Shown here in pieces: positions 42,946 through 51,566 of a stretch of 64,000 nt of DNA (the first letter of the stretch is position 1; the number at the start of each line of letters is the position of its first letter). Source of the DNA: Micromonospora aurantiaca ATCC 27029 (GTDB lineage Bacteria; Actinomycetota; Actinomycetes; Mycobacteriales; Micromonosporaceae); contig NC_014391.1 of the NCBI RefSeq assembly GCF_000145235.1, forward strand, positions 4,472,001-4,536,000, in the 5' to 3' direction. Below the pieces are notes generated by a model, which worked only from the letters and a program-made list of their open reading frames with translations, was not told the DNA's origin and ran no database searches. The position numbers were made by a program, and so were the translations under genes.

Positions 42946-43446
42946 ATGTACGTCGAGATCGGGTGCCGGGTGCTGCTCGGCACGGTCCTGCTGGCGGCGG
43001 CGGTCGGGAAGGTCTCCGGCCGCGACGCCTACCGCGAGTTCACGCGCTCCGTGCGCGACATGGGCTTCCGGCCCGCCGGCCCGCTCGCCGCGGCCGTGGT
43101 CGCCGCCGAGTTCACCGCCGTGGTCCTGCTGGCGGTGTTCCCGCTGGCCGGATTCCTCGCCTCGGGCGCCCTGCTGCTCGCCTTCACCGCCGCCATCGTC
43201 GCGAACCTGCGGCGCGGCGGCGGCACCTGCCGCTGCTTCGGCCGCACCGCCGCGCCCCTGGGCCGGCACCACGTGTGGCGCAACGCGTTCCTCGTCGCCT
43301 GTGCCGTCGCCGGCGCGCTCGCGCCGGCCGGTGCCGTACGCCCCGGCGAGGCGGTCCTGGCCGGCACCGCCGCGCTGGCCGTCGGCGTGCTGGTCGTCAT
43401 GCTGGACGAGCTGCGCTACCTGTTCGGCGTCGCCAGCCGCACGTGA
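42946..43446 (+). CDS. MauE/DoxX-family redox-associated membrane protein
   Basis: 166 residues, four TM helices, with the family signature GTCRCFGRTAAPLGRHHVWRN (CxCFG ... LGxxHxxRN). MauE is needed for maturation of the disulfide-rich small subunit of methylamine dehydrogenase. Here no methylamine dehydrogenase genes are present; with the thioredoxin gene it probably forms the electron sink for folding the eight-cysteine peptide. Four bases after the S26 gene; last of the cassette. Confidence 0.85.
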   Translation: MYVEIGCRVLLGTVLLAAAVGKVSGRDAYREFTRSVRDMGFRPAGPLAAAVVAAEFTAVVLLAVFPLAGFLASGALLLAFTAAIVANLRRGGGTCRCFGRTAAPLGRHHVWRNAFLVACAVAGALAPAGAVRPGEAVLAGTAALAVGVLVVMLDELRYLFGVASRT

Positions 43447-43710
43447 CACAGCCGACCACGGCCGGGATGCCGAGGGTCCGGGCCGGGATCGCGGTGTGGC
43501 TGGTCGGCCCGCCCTCGGCGGTGACCAGGCCTGGTTCGAGACCGGCGGTGTCGGCGCACGCCAGGTCGCCGGCGATGAGCAGGTACGGGTGGCCGGGGTC
43601 CGGCACGCCCGGCATCGGCGGCCCCAGGCACGCCGCGACGTGGGGCCCGCAGGTCGTCGAAGTCGCTGACCCCACGTCGCGGTCGCGCTCTTGGAGGCAC
43701 ACACCGGTAC
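43447..43710 (-). pseudogene. Internal fragment of ptsI (PTS enzyme I)
   Basis: On the minus strand, LGPPMPGVPDPGHPYLLIAG, DLACADTAGLEPG and VTAEGGPTSHTAIPARTLGI match the swivelling phosphohistidine domain of enzyme I (GGPTSHTAI active site His), in order. The N-terminal HPr-binding part and the C-terminal PEP-binding barrel are absent, and no start signal is seen. A decayed relic filling the gap after the peptide cassette. Confidence 0.65.
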
Positions 43711-43727
43711 CGGTGATGCCCGATGGC

Positions 43728-43756
43728 TCCGCCGGGCGTGTCCTACGCCCGGCGGA
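43728..43756 (-). terminator. Hairpin after the metalloprotease-propeller gene
   Basis: TCCGCCGGGCGT with its complement in a perfect 12-base-pair stem, 5-base loop, 10 bases past the stop codon on the minus strand. Confidence 0.7.
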
Positions 43757-43766
43757 ACCGCAGTGG

Positions 43767-46715
43767 TTATCCGAGGACGAACCGGAAGAAGCGGGGGCGG
43801 TAGATGCCCGGATCGCGGTAGTGGTCCGCTTCCGGGGAGACACGGGTGTCCATGCTGTTGACGTTGTAGGAGGCGATGAAGGTGTCACCGGAGCTGAGCG
43901 CGGGGTGCACGTGGGCGTTGTAGGAGATGACGTTGGGGTTCCAGTAGCTGCCGTAGGGGCCGGGTTCCGGCATGCGGTAGACCGGGGTCTTCTGGGTGAA
44001 GGGGCCGTACGGTGAGCAGGACGTCCAGGCGTTGATCTGTCCGCTGAACGCCTCGGTGCTGTCCTGGCTGAGGAGGAGGAACTGTCCGCCCCAGGGGGTG
44101 ACGCTGTACTCGTTGGCGATGCCGGTCAGCAGGTTGCGGGAGTTCTGCTCGCGGAGCGTCCAGCCCCACGGCGTGTGGTACTGCCAGGTGCCGTTGGCGA
44201 GGTCGCTGCCGTACACCCGGGCGATGCGCATCTGCTTGTTGATCGGGGAGTCGTCGACGCCGTAGACGTAGGTGTAGCCGTCGCCGCTGCGGCTGGCCGG
44301 CAGCAGCCCCGAGCCCCAGGCGACCCCGCTGGCAGAGGGCAACTCCCGGACGCTGACCGGGGTCCGCAGGTTGGACAGGGCGAAGTTGGCGACGACGTTG
44401 CGGTTGAACCGCCAGTCCCAGGCGCCGGAGCCGAACCGCTCGTACTCCTGGTACACGACTTGAAGTTGTCCGCCCGAGAGGTGGCCGTCACCGACCCAGT
44501 ACCACTTTCCGGGTCCGGACGGCGGCATCAACGCCCGAGGCGCCCCGGCGGTGCCGCCCTGGTAGGTGGTGAGGCTGCCGCCGTTCTGCACGACGAAGGT
44601 GTTGTTGACCAGGGGGGCGCTCACCGGGCGGGTGCCGTCGCTGTTGAGCGGGCCCATCCAGGTGTCGGAGAACAACCAGACGATCCGGCCGTCGGGCAGC
44701 TTCACCGAGTACGTGGAGTCGCCGCCGGTCCAGCCGTCCGGCGTGCTGGCGGCGTATCTGTTGAACGCGCCCTCCGGCTCGACCGTGGTCTCGACGCTGT
44801 GCACCGAGAGCGGGCGCAGCGCGCACGAGCGGGCCGTGAGTGGCAGCACGCTCTCCACATTCGTGGTGAACGTCTTCGGGCTGCTGTCCGCGTCGGCGGA
44901 GTGGATGTCCAGTTCGGTCCAGGTGGTCACCAGAGTGGCCACCATGGGGTACGCGAAGTCCGGCACCGTGATCAGTCCACCCGCGTCGGGATGGCGCACG
45001 GTGTGGATGCTCGGGTACTTCGCCAGCGTGCCGGTGCTTCCCGTCGGCGACCAGACGACGACGGCAGATCTGCGGTTGGCGTCCCTGGTGGTGTCCACCA
45101 TCAGTGTCGAGCAGTATCCGCAGCTCGCGTCGCCGGAGTTCCTGACCGCGCGGAAGTCGTGGTAGACAGCACCGCCCTTACGCAGGATGTCCTGGTACTC
45201 CGCCTGGGCGCCGGCGGGCGTCGAGTGACTCTTACGGGCCGGTCTGGCGCCCCCGAGGGCGTCGTCGCTCGTCCCGCTCGCGCCGGTGAGGTTGCTGCGC
45301 CACAGGCTCGCGTCGGAGTCGGAGTAGCCGTAGATGCGCCAGGCGTCCACGGTCGGGGCGGGCGCGGCGTTCGCCTTGGCCAGCCGGTAGTTGGCGATGT
45401 GGTAGTTGAGGAGCATGTCCGCGAAGTTCAGGCCGTAGCCCTCAGCGGTGTGCCGGATCGCCTCGATCGGCAGATGGTCGTGGTCCCGGATGCTCTCCCA
45501 CGTGCGTCGCACGAAGGAGGCGTCGACCTGCTCGGTGAGGTAGGTCGGCAGCAGGAACGCGCCATACTGCGGACCGCCGCCCAGCCCGCCCCAGGAGTTG
45601 AGTGCCGCCCCGGGCTTGCTGAGCACGTCGTAGACGTTGCGGGCGTACAGCTTCTCCTCGCCGGGGATGGGCACGTACGGCGCCCGGACGTAGGTCTGGT
45701 GGGTCGCCCACTCCGCGGTGGCCTCCATCCACCAGTTCATCGAGCCGAACTCCTTGCCACCCACGAAGAGGGCCAGGTAGTCCAGGCCGACGTCGGACCG
45801 GTCCCAGTACTGGTACTGCATGACGTGGAACAGCTCATGCCGCGGCAGGTAGTCCCAGTCGTCCTGCCCGTTGGGCACCAGCATGGTCGCCTGCTGGTTC
45901 AAGCCGAACGGCAGGACGAACGGCGCGTCGATCGGCAGGCCGACCCCGCCGACGATCGGAATCTCGTCGACGCCGTAGACCAGCACCCAGGGCTTGCCGT
46001 CCCGCACGGGCAGCGGGTAGCCCATCTCGCGATACTCGTCGACGGCGATCGAGAGCGCGTTCAGCAGATGCTGCACCGCCTTCGCCCGGCCGTTCGGGTT
46101 GGCGTCCGCCGGGATGCCCGGCCTGCCTCCACCGGCGATGTTGTAGAGGACGAGGAACTCGCCGGCCGACGCCCGGCAGCGATAGGTGACCCCGAGGTAG
46201 TCGTACGGTTCGGCGGCGCAGTCGTCGTAGCCGGCGGCCGTGGCGGCGCCGGCAGGCACCGCGACATCTGGCGCGATCGTCCGCGCCGCCTCCGGATCGG
46301 CGCTCGCCGCCAACATCGACAGGTATGTCAGATATCGCTGCGGGTCGCGGATGGCCCCGGTCGGTCGAAGGTGCGCCGGCACCGACCGGGGCGAGCGCAC
46401 CGCGCCCAGGCCGTACCGCACCGCGTCGTCGCGGGAGAGCTTCCCCCGGTGGTACGCCGAGAGCACGCGTTCCCCGGGGCCGAAGTCGGGCGGGGCGGCC
46501 GTCCTGCCGGTGGCGGTGCTGAGCGGCGCCTCCTTGAACGGCGTCGGTTGCGGGACCGGCGGGGCGGCGACTCGCGGTTCGGTGTGCGGCGGCGCGACGG
46601 CTCCCACGGCGGCTGGCGCCGCGGCCGAATCGGGCGCCGCCTGCGCGGCGCCACTGGTCAACACGGCCGCTGCCAGCACAACTGTCGCGCTGAGCAGGGC
46701 CAGGGGGTCTCTCAT
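43767..46715 (-). CDS. Secreted zinc metalloprotease-like / DUF5005-type beta-propeller fusion
   Basis: 982 residues. Signal peptide (1-28, ending GAAQA) and a Pro/Ala-rich pro-region. The N-terminal half has RHELFHVMQYQYW (HExxH-like, HELFH) near residue 290 followed by NWWMEATAEWA, the layout of a zinc metallopeptidase with a downstream Glu ligand. The C-terminal half (about 640-982) has DGRIVWLFSDTWMGP, YWVGDGHLSGGQLQVVYQEY and YSVTPWGGQFLLLSQD, typical of DUF4185/DUF5005 five-bladed propellers that resemble glycoside-hydrolase folds. GAGGGAG precedes the ATG. Role unknown; extracellular. Confidence 0.7.
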   Translation of the reverse strand: MRDPLALLSATVVLAAAVLTSGAAQAAPDSAAAPAAVGAVAPPHTEPRVAAPPVPQPTPFKEAPLSTATGRTAAPPDFGPGERVLSAYHRGKLSRDDAVRYGLGAVRSPRSVPAHLRPTGAIRDPQRYLTYLSMLAASADPEAARTIAPDVAVPAGAATAAGYDDCAAEPYDYLGVTYRCRASAGEFLVLYNIAGGGRPGIPADANPNGRAKAVQHLLNALSIAVDEYREMGYPLPVRDGKPWVLVYGVDEIPIVGGVGLPIDAPFVLPFGLNQQATMLVPNGQDDWDYLPRHELFHVMQYQYWDRSDVGLDYLALFVGGKEFGSMNWWMEATAEWATHQTYVRAPYVPIPGEEKLYARNVYDVLSKPGAALNSWGGLGGGPQYGAFLLPTYLTEQVDASFVRRTWESIRDHDHLPIEAIRHTAEGYGLNFADMLLNYHIANYRLAKANAAPAPTVDAWRIYGYSDSDASLWRSNLTGASGTSDDALGGARPARKSHSTPAGAQAEYQDILRKGGAVYHDFRAVRNSGDASCGYCSTLMVDTTRDANRRSAVVVWSPTGSTGTLAKYPSIHTVRHPDAGGLITVPDFAYPMVATLVTTWTELDIHSADADSSPKTFTTNVESVLPLTARSCALRPLSVHSVETTVEPEGAFNRYAASTPDGWTGGDSTYSVKLPDGRIVWLFSDTWMGPLNSDGTRPVSAPLVNNTFVVQNGGSLTTYQGGTAGAPRALMPPSGPGKWYWVGDGHLSGGQLQVVYQEYERFGSGAWDWRFNRNVVANFALSNLRTPVSVRELPSASGVAWGSGLLPASRSGDGYTYVYGVDDSPINKQMRIARVYGSDLANGTWQYHTPWGWTLREQNSRNLLTGIANEYSVTPWGGQFLLLSQDSTEAFSGQINAWTSCSPYGPFTQKTPVYRMPEPGPYGSYWNPNVISYNAHVHPALSSGDTFIASYNVNSMDTRVSPEADHYRDPGIYRPRFFRFVLG

Positions 46716-47044
46716 CGCACTCCCTCTGTTGGATGACCGGCCGGTGCCGGTGCCGTCCGGCGGACGGCGCGTCGGGCCGGTGGATCGTTGTGCTCGGCCA
46801 GCAGGCATCGCACCCCGGCGATTGCGTCGCTCATCGCCCCCCCGGATGAGCGCACCGGACTCTGCGCACCCTTCGTCGCTCGCGGCCACCCCGTGCTGGC
46901 CGCGCCGCGAAGCGCACGCTCGTACCGCCCGCTCACTGTCAGCGGGCTCGACCATAATCAGGGCCGGCGCATGCAGCGATCTTGCAAAATGCTTGCAGAG
47001 GAGTCGCGCCGGCCCGCACACGCAGCGACGGCAGGGAAGTGCAC
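46716..47044. other. Divergent intergenic region with SARP2 promoter
   Basis: No gene seen. It holds a -10-like CATAAT (46953-46958) and CTTGCA direct repeats, both on the SARP2 side. Confidence 0.6.
46981..46997 (+). promoter_or_regulatory. CTTGCA direct repeat before SARP2
   Basis: CTTGCA at 46981 and 46992, exactly 11 bases apart, the helical period of SARP-binding heptamer repeats. It lies 48 bases before the ATG; autoregulation is possible. Confidence 0.4.
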
Positions 47045-50044
47045 ATGGAGTTTCGGGTCCTCGGGCCGGTGGAGATCTGGTCCGAGGGTGTCCGCGTCGC
47101 CATCGGAGGACGACAGCCCCGGTTGCTCCTGGCGGCGCTCGTCCTGGAGGCCAATCGACCGGTACCTGCGGACCGGCTCATCGACCTGATCTGGGCTCAG
47201 GCGCCCCCACCCAGCGCACGAGCGACGGTGCAGGCCATGGTCTCGCGCCTACGGGCCACCTTCCGGCAGATCGGTGCATCCGCGCAGCTGCTGAGCGAGC
47301 GCGGCGCCTACCGGCTGCACGCCGATCCGGCGACCGTCGACGCACACCGCTTCTCCGCCCTCGTCCAGCAGGCCGCAGGCTCTTCCGACGATCGCACCAC
47401 CGTGGAGTTGCTGGACCAGGCGCTGGACCTGTGGCGAGGTGAGCCACTGCTCGACGTCGTCGACGATTCCGGACGCCAACTGCTCTGTTCGGGTCTCATC
47501 GAGGCCGGCTGGACGGCTGCGGAGGACCGGGCGGACGCGCTGCTGCGGCTGGGTCGCACGAGGAGAGTGGTGCGCGAGCTGTCCGACCAGGTGGCCGGAC
47601 AGCCCTATCGGCACCGCCTCGTCGGTCAGCTCATGACAGCCCTGTATCTCGAGGGCCAGGCCGATCGAGCATCGGAGGTCTACCGCGATCTCCGCACCCG
47701 GCTACACGACGATCTCGGCCTGGAACCGTCACGCGAGCTCAGCCGCCTGCACCGGCTCATCCTCAGGGGCGATCCGGTGCTGCCGGCGGAACGCGACGAC
47801 GCACTGCCGAGCGTCCCGCACCGTCCGGAAGAGCTGCCACAGGACGTGCCAGGTTTCATCGGTAGAACTGACGAGATGACCCGTCTCGACCAGCTGTCGG
47901 GCGGATCCAGCGCCACGACGGTCTGGGTTCTCAGCGGAATCCCCGGAGTCGGAAAGACGGCGCTGGCGGTGCGCTGGGCGCATCGGGTACGTGACGCCTT
48001 CCCCGACGGTCAGATGTTCATCGACCTGCGCGGCTTCGACGTCGAGCGCCCACCCGTCACACCGTCCGCCGCGCTCGGACAGCTACTCGGTGGGCTTGGT
48101 GTCGACCCCCGCGTCGTTCCGGACGATCAGGACGGCCGGGTCTCGCTGTTCCGCTCGACGATGACCGGCCGCAGGATTCTGCTGGTGCTGGACAATGCTC
48201 GTGACGCTGACCAGGTGATACCACTGATCCCGCCCAGCGGCACCGTGCTGATCACCAGCCGTCGTCGGCTCGGTGAGCTGGTCGTCCGGGCCGGCGCCCG
48301 ATCTCTGCTGCTGGGCGTGCTCAGCCCGACGGACTCCGTACGGCTGCTGGCGGCGATGCTCGGCGACGAGGCCGTCCGGGTCGAGGCCGGCGCCGCGGCC
48401 CGCCTCGCCCACCTCTGCGGGCACCTGCCACTGGCACTGCGGATAGCGGCAGCGAACCTGCAGACGAGCGGCCATCCCCACATCGCCGGACTGGCCGAGG
48501 AACTCGACGAGGGCGGTCCTCTCACCAGCCTGACCGTCGACGGTGCCGACGAGGGCGCGGTCACGAAGGCCTTCGCGATGTCGTATCGGGCCCTGCCCAC
48601 CGCACAGCAACGAATGTTCCGTCACATCGGGCTGGTCCCCGGTGGCAGCTTCACCCCCCACGTCGCCGCCGCGCTCGAGGGGGTCGCGCCCCCCATCGCG
48701 ACGAGAACACTTCGCGCCCTCGCGTCCGCACACCTGATCGAGCATCAGGGAGGCGACAGATACCGGTTTCACGACCTGCTCCGCCAGTACGCCGTGGACC
48801 GGCTCGTCACGGAGGACGACGACACCACCCGTCACGACGCCCGGCAGCGTCTGCTTGAGCACTATCGCAGCAGGGCCGACGCCGCCGGACGTCAACTCAT
48901 CCCCCACTTCCTCAGGCTCCCCGGGCCCGTCCCGCAACAATCGTTTCCGGATGCCGACGAGGCGTCGGCGTGGCTGGACGCAGAAGCAGCCAATGTCATC
49001 GCGGCGATCAACCACGCCGCCGACCACGGGCATGCACGCTTTGTCTGGCAGCTCACCGACGCCCTACGCGCCTGGTTCCACCAGCGTGGACGCCGCGCCG
49101 AGTGGCTGTCCGCGGCCACCGGAGGGTTGGCCGCCGCCCAGGCCGCGAACGACCTGACAGCCCAGGCCAGCATGCACCTGAGCATCGCCCTCGCCCACGT
49201 CACCGCCGGCCGGTACGAGGAAGCCCGCCAACACCTCCTCGACGGCCTCCGCATCAACGCCCATGACCGGTGGCCGGAGGGACGCACGGCCCTGCTGAAC
49301 AATCTCAGCGCGGTGCACCAGCGCCTCGGCAACCCCCGAGCCGCAATCGAGTGCGCCCAACAATCCCTGGAGCTCAACCGGCAATACCGCAACGACGGCG
49401 GCGAGGCCATGTCCCTCGCCAACCTCGGCTTCGCACACTGGCAGCTCGGCGCGCTGTCACAGGCGGACCAGCACATCCGGGACGCACTAGCCTGCGCGGA
49501 ACGGAGCGGCTCGCGGTACAACGAAGCGGTACTTCTGGTCGACCTCGCGGGCATCCGCCGCGACCGTGGAGACCGGGAAGCCGCCGAGGAGCTGTACGAC
49601 CGGGCGCTGGTCGCCAACCGTGATCTGGGCTATCAGTACGGCGAGGCGACGGCACTCAGCGGACGTGCGTTGTTGTGGTCGATGACCGGCCGCGCACCAC
49701 GCGCCTGCGCCGACGCGCGACAAGCAGTGGCGTTGACCCAGGAGATCGGCGACGCCGGCACCGAGGCGTGGGCACGCGAGGCTTACGGCCGCGTGCTGCT
49801 GGCCGCTGAACGGCCGGCAGAGGCAGCCGAGGAACACCGCCTGGCGCTCGACCTGGCCCGGCAGACCCGGTTCGTGTGGTGCGAGGCGAGTGCCCTGGTG
49901 GGGCTGGCGGCGGTGTGCCTGGCCACCGAGCAGCCCGACGTCGCTCGCGAGCACGCCGAGGCCGCGCTGCGCATGGCGATCGAAGCCGGCTACCGGCTGA
50001 TCGAGTCGCGCGCGCTTGGACTGTTGAAGACGCTCGACGACTGA
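47045..50044 (+). CDS. AfsR-type SARP regulator with NB-ARC and TPR domains
   Basis: 999 residues: winged helix (MEFRVLGPVEIWSEGVRVAI, about 1-95), BTAD (to about 245), NB-ARC (Walker A SGIPGVGKTALAVRW near 300, LVLDNARDADQV), then tetratricopeptide repeats (about 680-999, e.g. AMSLANLGFAHWQLGAL). It is likely the activator of the adjoining deoxysugar cluster. ATG 47045 is preferred because the SARP fold begins there with GGGAAG upstream. Confidence 0.88.
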   Translation: MEFRVLGPVEIWSEGVRVAIGGRQPRLLLAALVLEANRPVPADRLIDLIWAQAPPPSARATVQAMVSRLRATFRQIGASAQLLSERGAYRLHADPATVDAHRFSALVQQAAGSSDDRTTVELLDQALDLWRGEPLLDVVDDSGRQLLCSGLIEAGWTAAEDRADALLRLGRTRRVVRELSDQVAGQPYRHRLVGQLMTALYLEGQADRASEVYRDLRTRLHDDLGLEPSRELSRLHRLILRGDPVLPAERDDALPSVPHRPEELPQDVPGFIGRTDEMTRLDQLSGGSSATTVWVLSGIPGVGKTALAVRWAHRVRDAFPDGQMFIDLRGFDVERPPVTPSAALGQLLGGLGVDPRVVPDDQDGRVSLFRSTMTGRRILLVLDNARDADQVIPLIPPSGTVLITSRRRLGELVVRAGARSLLLGVLSPTDSVRLLAAMLGDEAVRVEAGAAARLAHLCGHLPLALRIAAANLQTSGHPHIAGLAEELDEGGPLTSLTVDGADEGAVTKAFAMSYRALPTAQQRMFRHIGLVPGGSFTPHVAAALEGVAPPIATRTLRALASAHLIEHQGGDRYRFHDLLRQYAVDRLVTEDDDTTRHDARQRLLEHYRSRADAAGRQLIPHFLRLPGPVPQQSFPDADEASAWLDAEAANVIAAINHAADHGHARFVWQLTDALRAWFHQRGRRAEWLSAATGGLAAAQAANDLTAQASMHLSIALAHVTAGRYEEARQHLLDGLRINAHDRWPEGRTALLNNLSAVHQRLGNPRAAIECAQQSLELNRQYRNDGGEAMSLANLGFAHWQLGALSQADQHIRDALACAERSGSRYNEAVLLVDLAGIRRDRGDREAAEELYDRALVANRDLGYQYGEATALSGRALLWSMTGRAPRACADARQAVALTQEIGDAGTEAWAREAYGRVLLAAERPAEAAEEHRLALDLARQTRFVWCEASALVGLAAVCLATEQPDVAREHAEAALRMAIEAGYRLIESRALGLLKTLDD

Positions 50045-50287
50045 ATCGTCTTGACCGGGCCCACGTACGGCGGCGGCCAACCCGGCGAGATACCAGGCAA
50101 CAGACTCCCTGTTCCGCTCTGGATGGGTTTCGGGGGCGCCATCCAGGGCTACGGCGGGCCGGCCGACGTCCGTCGCGTTGGTCCCTCGAATCCTCCTTGA
50201 CGGCGATCATGCCGCTCCAGTGAGGCTCAAATCGTCCGGAGCAGAGTCGGATGCATCTGACGCACACGGTCACAGACTGGAGCATGG

Positions 50288-51559
50288 ATGACCACCACGC
50301 CTGTACGAGCACCGGCGGCCGGGGAGTTGCTGGCACCGGTCAGCAAGGAGGGGCAGGCGTTCCTTGACCTGCTGGCCTTGCACATTCCGTACGTGCGGGA
50401 GGTAAGCGGAGCGCACGACCGGGACGGCACATTCCCGTTCGAGGTGTTCGATCGCTTTCGCACCTCGGGGGTGTTGGCCGCCACCGTTCCCGCCGAACTG
50501 GGCGGTCTCGGGGTGAGCCACATGCACGACGTGGCGCTCGCGCTACGTACCCTCGCCGAGTTCGACGCGTCCGTCGCGCTCGCGCTGCACATGCAGCTCA
50601 GCCGTGGGCTCACCCTCACATACGAGTGGCGTTACGGCGCGCCGGAGGCGCAGTCCCTCGCCGAGCGGCTCATGCGTTCGGTCGGCGAGCGCGAGGCGAT
50701 CATCTGCGGCGCGGTCAAGGACGCGCCGCGTGCCACGACCAGGCTGACTCCGGCGCCTGGCGGAGGTTGGTTGCTCAACGGTCGCAAGACCCTGGTAAGC
50801 CTCGCGCCCGCCGCCACACACTTCGCGGTATACGCCGAGGTGCACGTCGACGAGGAACCGCTCCGCCTCGCCGCGCCGGTACTGACCCGCCAGACGCCCG
50901 GCCTCACGGTCCTCGACAACTGGGACGGCCTCGGCATGCGCGGCTCGGGCACTGTCGACATCGTCTTCGACAACTGCCCGATCGCAGCGGAGGACGTCCT
51001 CCCCAGGGCCGCCGTCGGTGCCCGCCAGGACGCGGTGCTCGCTGGGCAGACGGTCAGCTCGGTCACCATGCTCGGCATCTACGCCGGGATCGCGTCGGCG
51101 GCGCGCAACGTGGCCGTCGACTGGACCGTCCGGCGCCGGGTCGACCCAGGAGCGGCGGTCCGGACGCTGCTCGCCGAGATCGAGGCGCGATTGTTCGCAC
51201 TGCGCTCGTCGGCCGCCGCCGCGCTACGCAATGCCGACGAGCTCGCATTCGACTTCTCGGTCGACGCCGATGAGCGCGGCCGCCGGATGATGACCCCGTT
51301 CCAGTGCGCGAAGCTCATGGTCAACCAGCTCGCGTCAGACATTGTTGATCGCTGCATGACGGTCGTCGGTGGCGCCTCCTTCTCGGCCCGGCACCCGCTC
51401 GCCCGCCACTACCGCGACGTGCGCGCCGGCCGATACATGCAGCCGTACACCTACGTCGACGCGATCGACTACCTCAGCGGCCAAGTCCTCTGCTTCGACC
51501 AGGACAACGACTACGTCAGCGCCCGGGCGATCAGAGCCCGGCGCGAGCCGTCCCCTTAG
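50288..51559 (+). CDS. Acyl-CoA dehydrogenase-fold flavoenzyme, possible amino-sugar N-oxygenase
   Basis: 423 residues of the acyl-CoA dehydrogenase fold: N-terminal helices with VPAELGGLGVSHMHDVALAL, a middle beta domain (WLLNGRKTLVSLAPAATHFAVYA) and a C-terminal helical bundle. In nitrosugar pathways such proteins (KijD3, RubN8 and evernimicin ORF36 types) oxidise the amino group of a dTDP-aminosugar using reduced flavin; the nearby FMN reductase and aminotransferase fit that role. An ordinary acyl-CoA dehydrogenase is the alternative. GT gene follows after seven bases. Confidence 0.7.
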   Translation: MTTTPVRAPAAGELLAPVSKEGQAFLDLLALHIPYVREVSGAHDRDGTFPFEVFDRFRTSGVLAATVPAELGGLGVSHMHDVALALRTLAEFDASVALALHMQLSRGLTLTYEWRYGAPEAQSLAERLMRSVGEREAIICGAVKDAPRATTRLTPAPGGGWLLNGRKTLVSLAPAATHFAVYAEVHVDEEPLRLAAPVLTRQTPGLTVLDNWDGLGMRGSGTVDIVFDNCPIAAEDVLPRAAVGARQDAVLAGQTVSSVTMLGIYAGIASAARNVAVDWTVRRRVDPGAAVRTLLAEIEARLFALRSSAAAALRNADELAFDFSVDADERGRRMMTPFQCAKLMVNQLASDIVDRCMTVVGGASFSARHPLARHYRDVRAGRYMQPYTYVDAIDYLSGQVLCFDQDNDYVSARAIRARREPSP

Positions 51560-51566
51560 GAGAGCC

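Noticed and set aside
43397..43888. 163-residue minus-strand frame as a real gene
   Set aside because: It starts inside the 3' end of the metalloprotease gene and only its middle resembles enzyme I; treated as a ptsI relic instead.
44175..46736. 853-residue plus-strand frame opposite the metalloprotease-propeller gene
   Set aside because: Antisense shadow without recognisable domains.
50045..50287. Possible promoter or RNA element before the flavoenzyme gene
   Set aside because: No convincing -10/-35 pair, long palindrome or structured element was visible.
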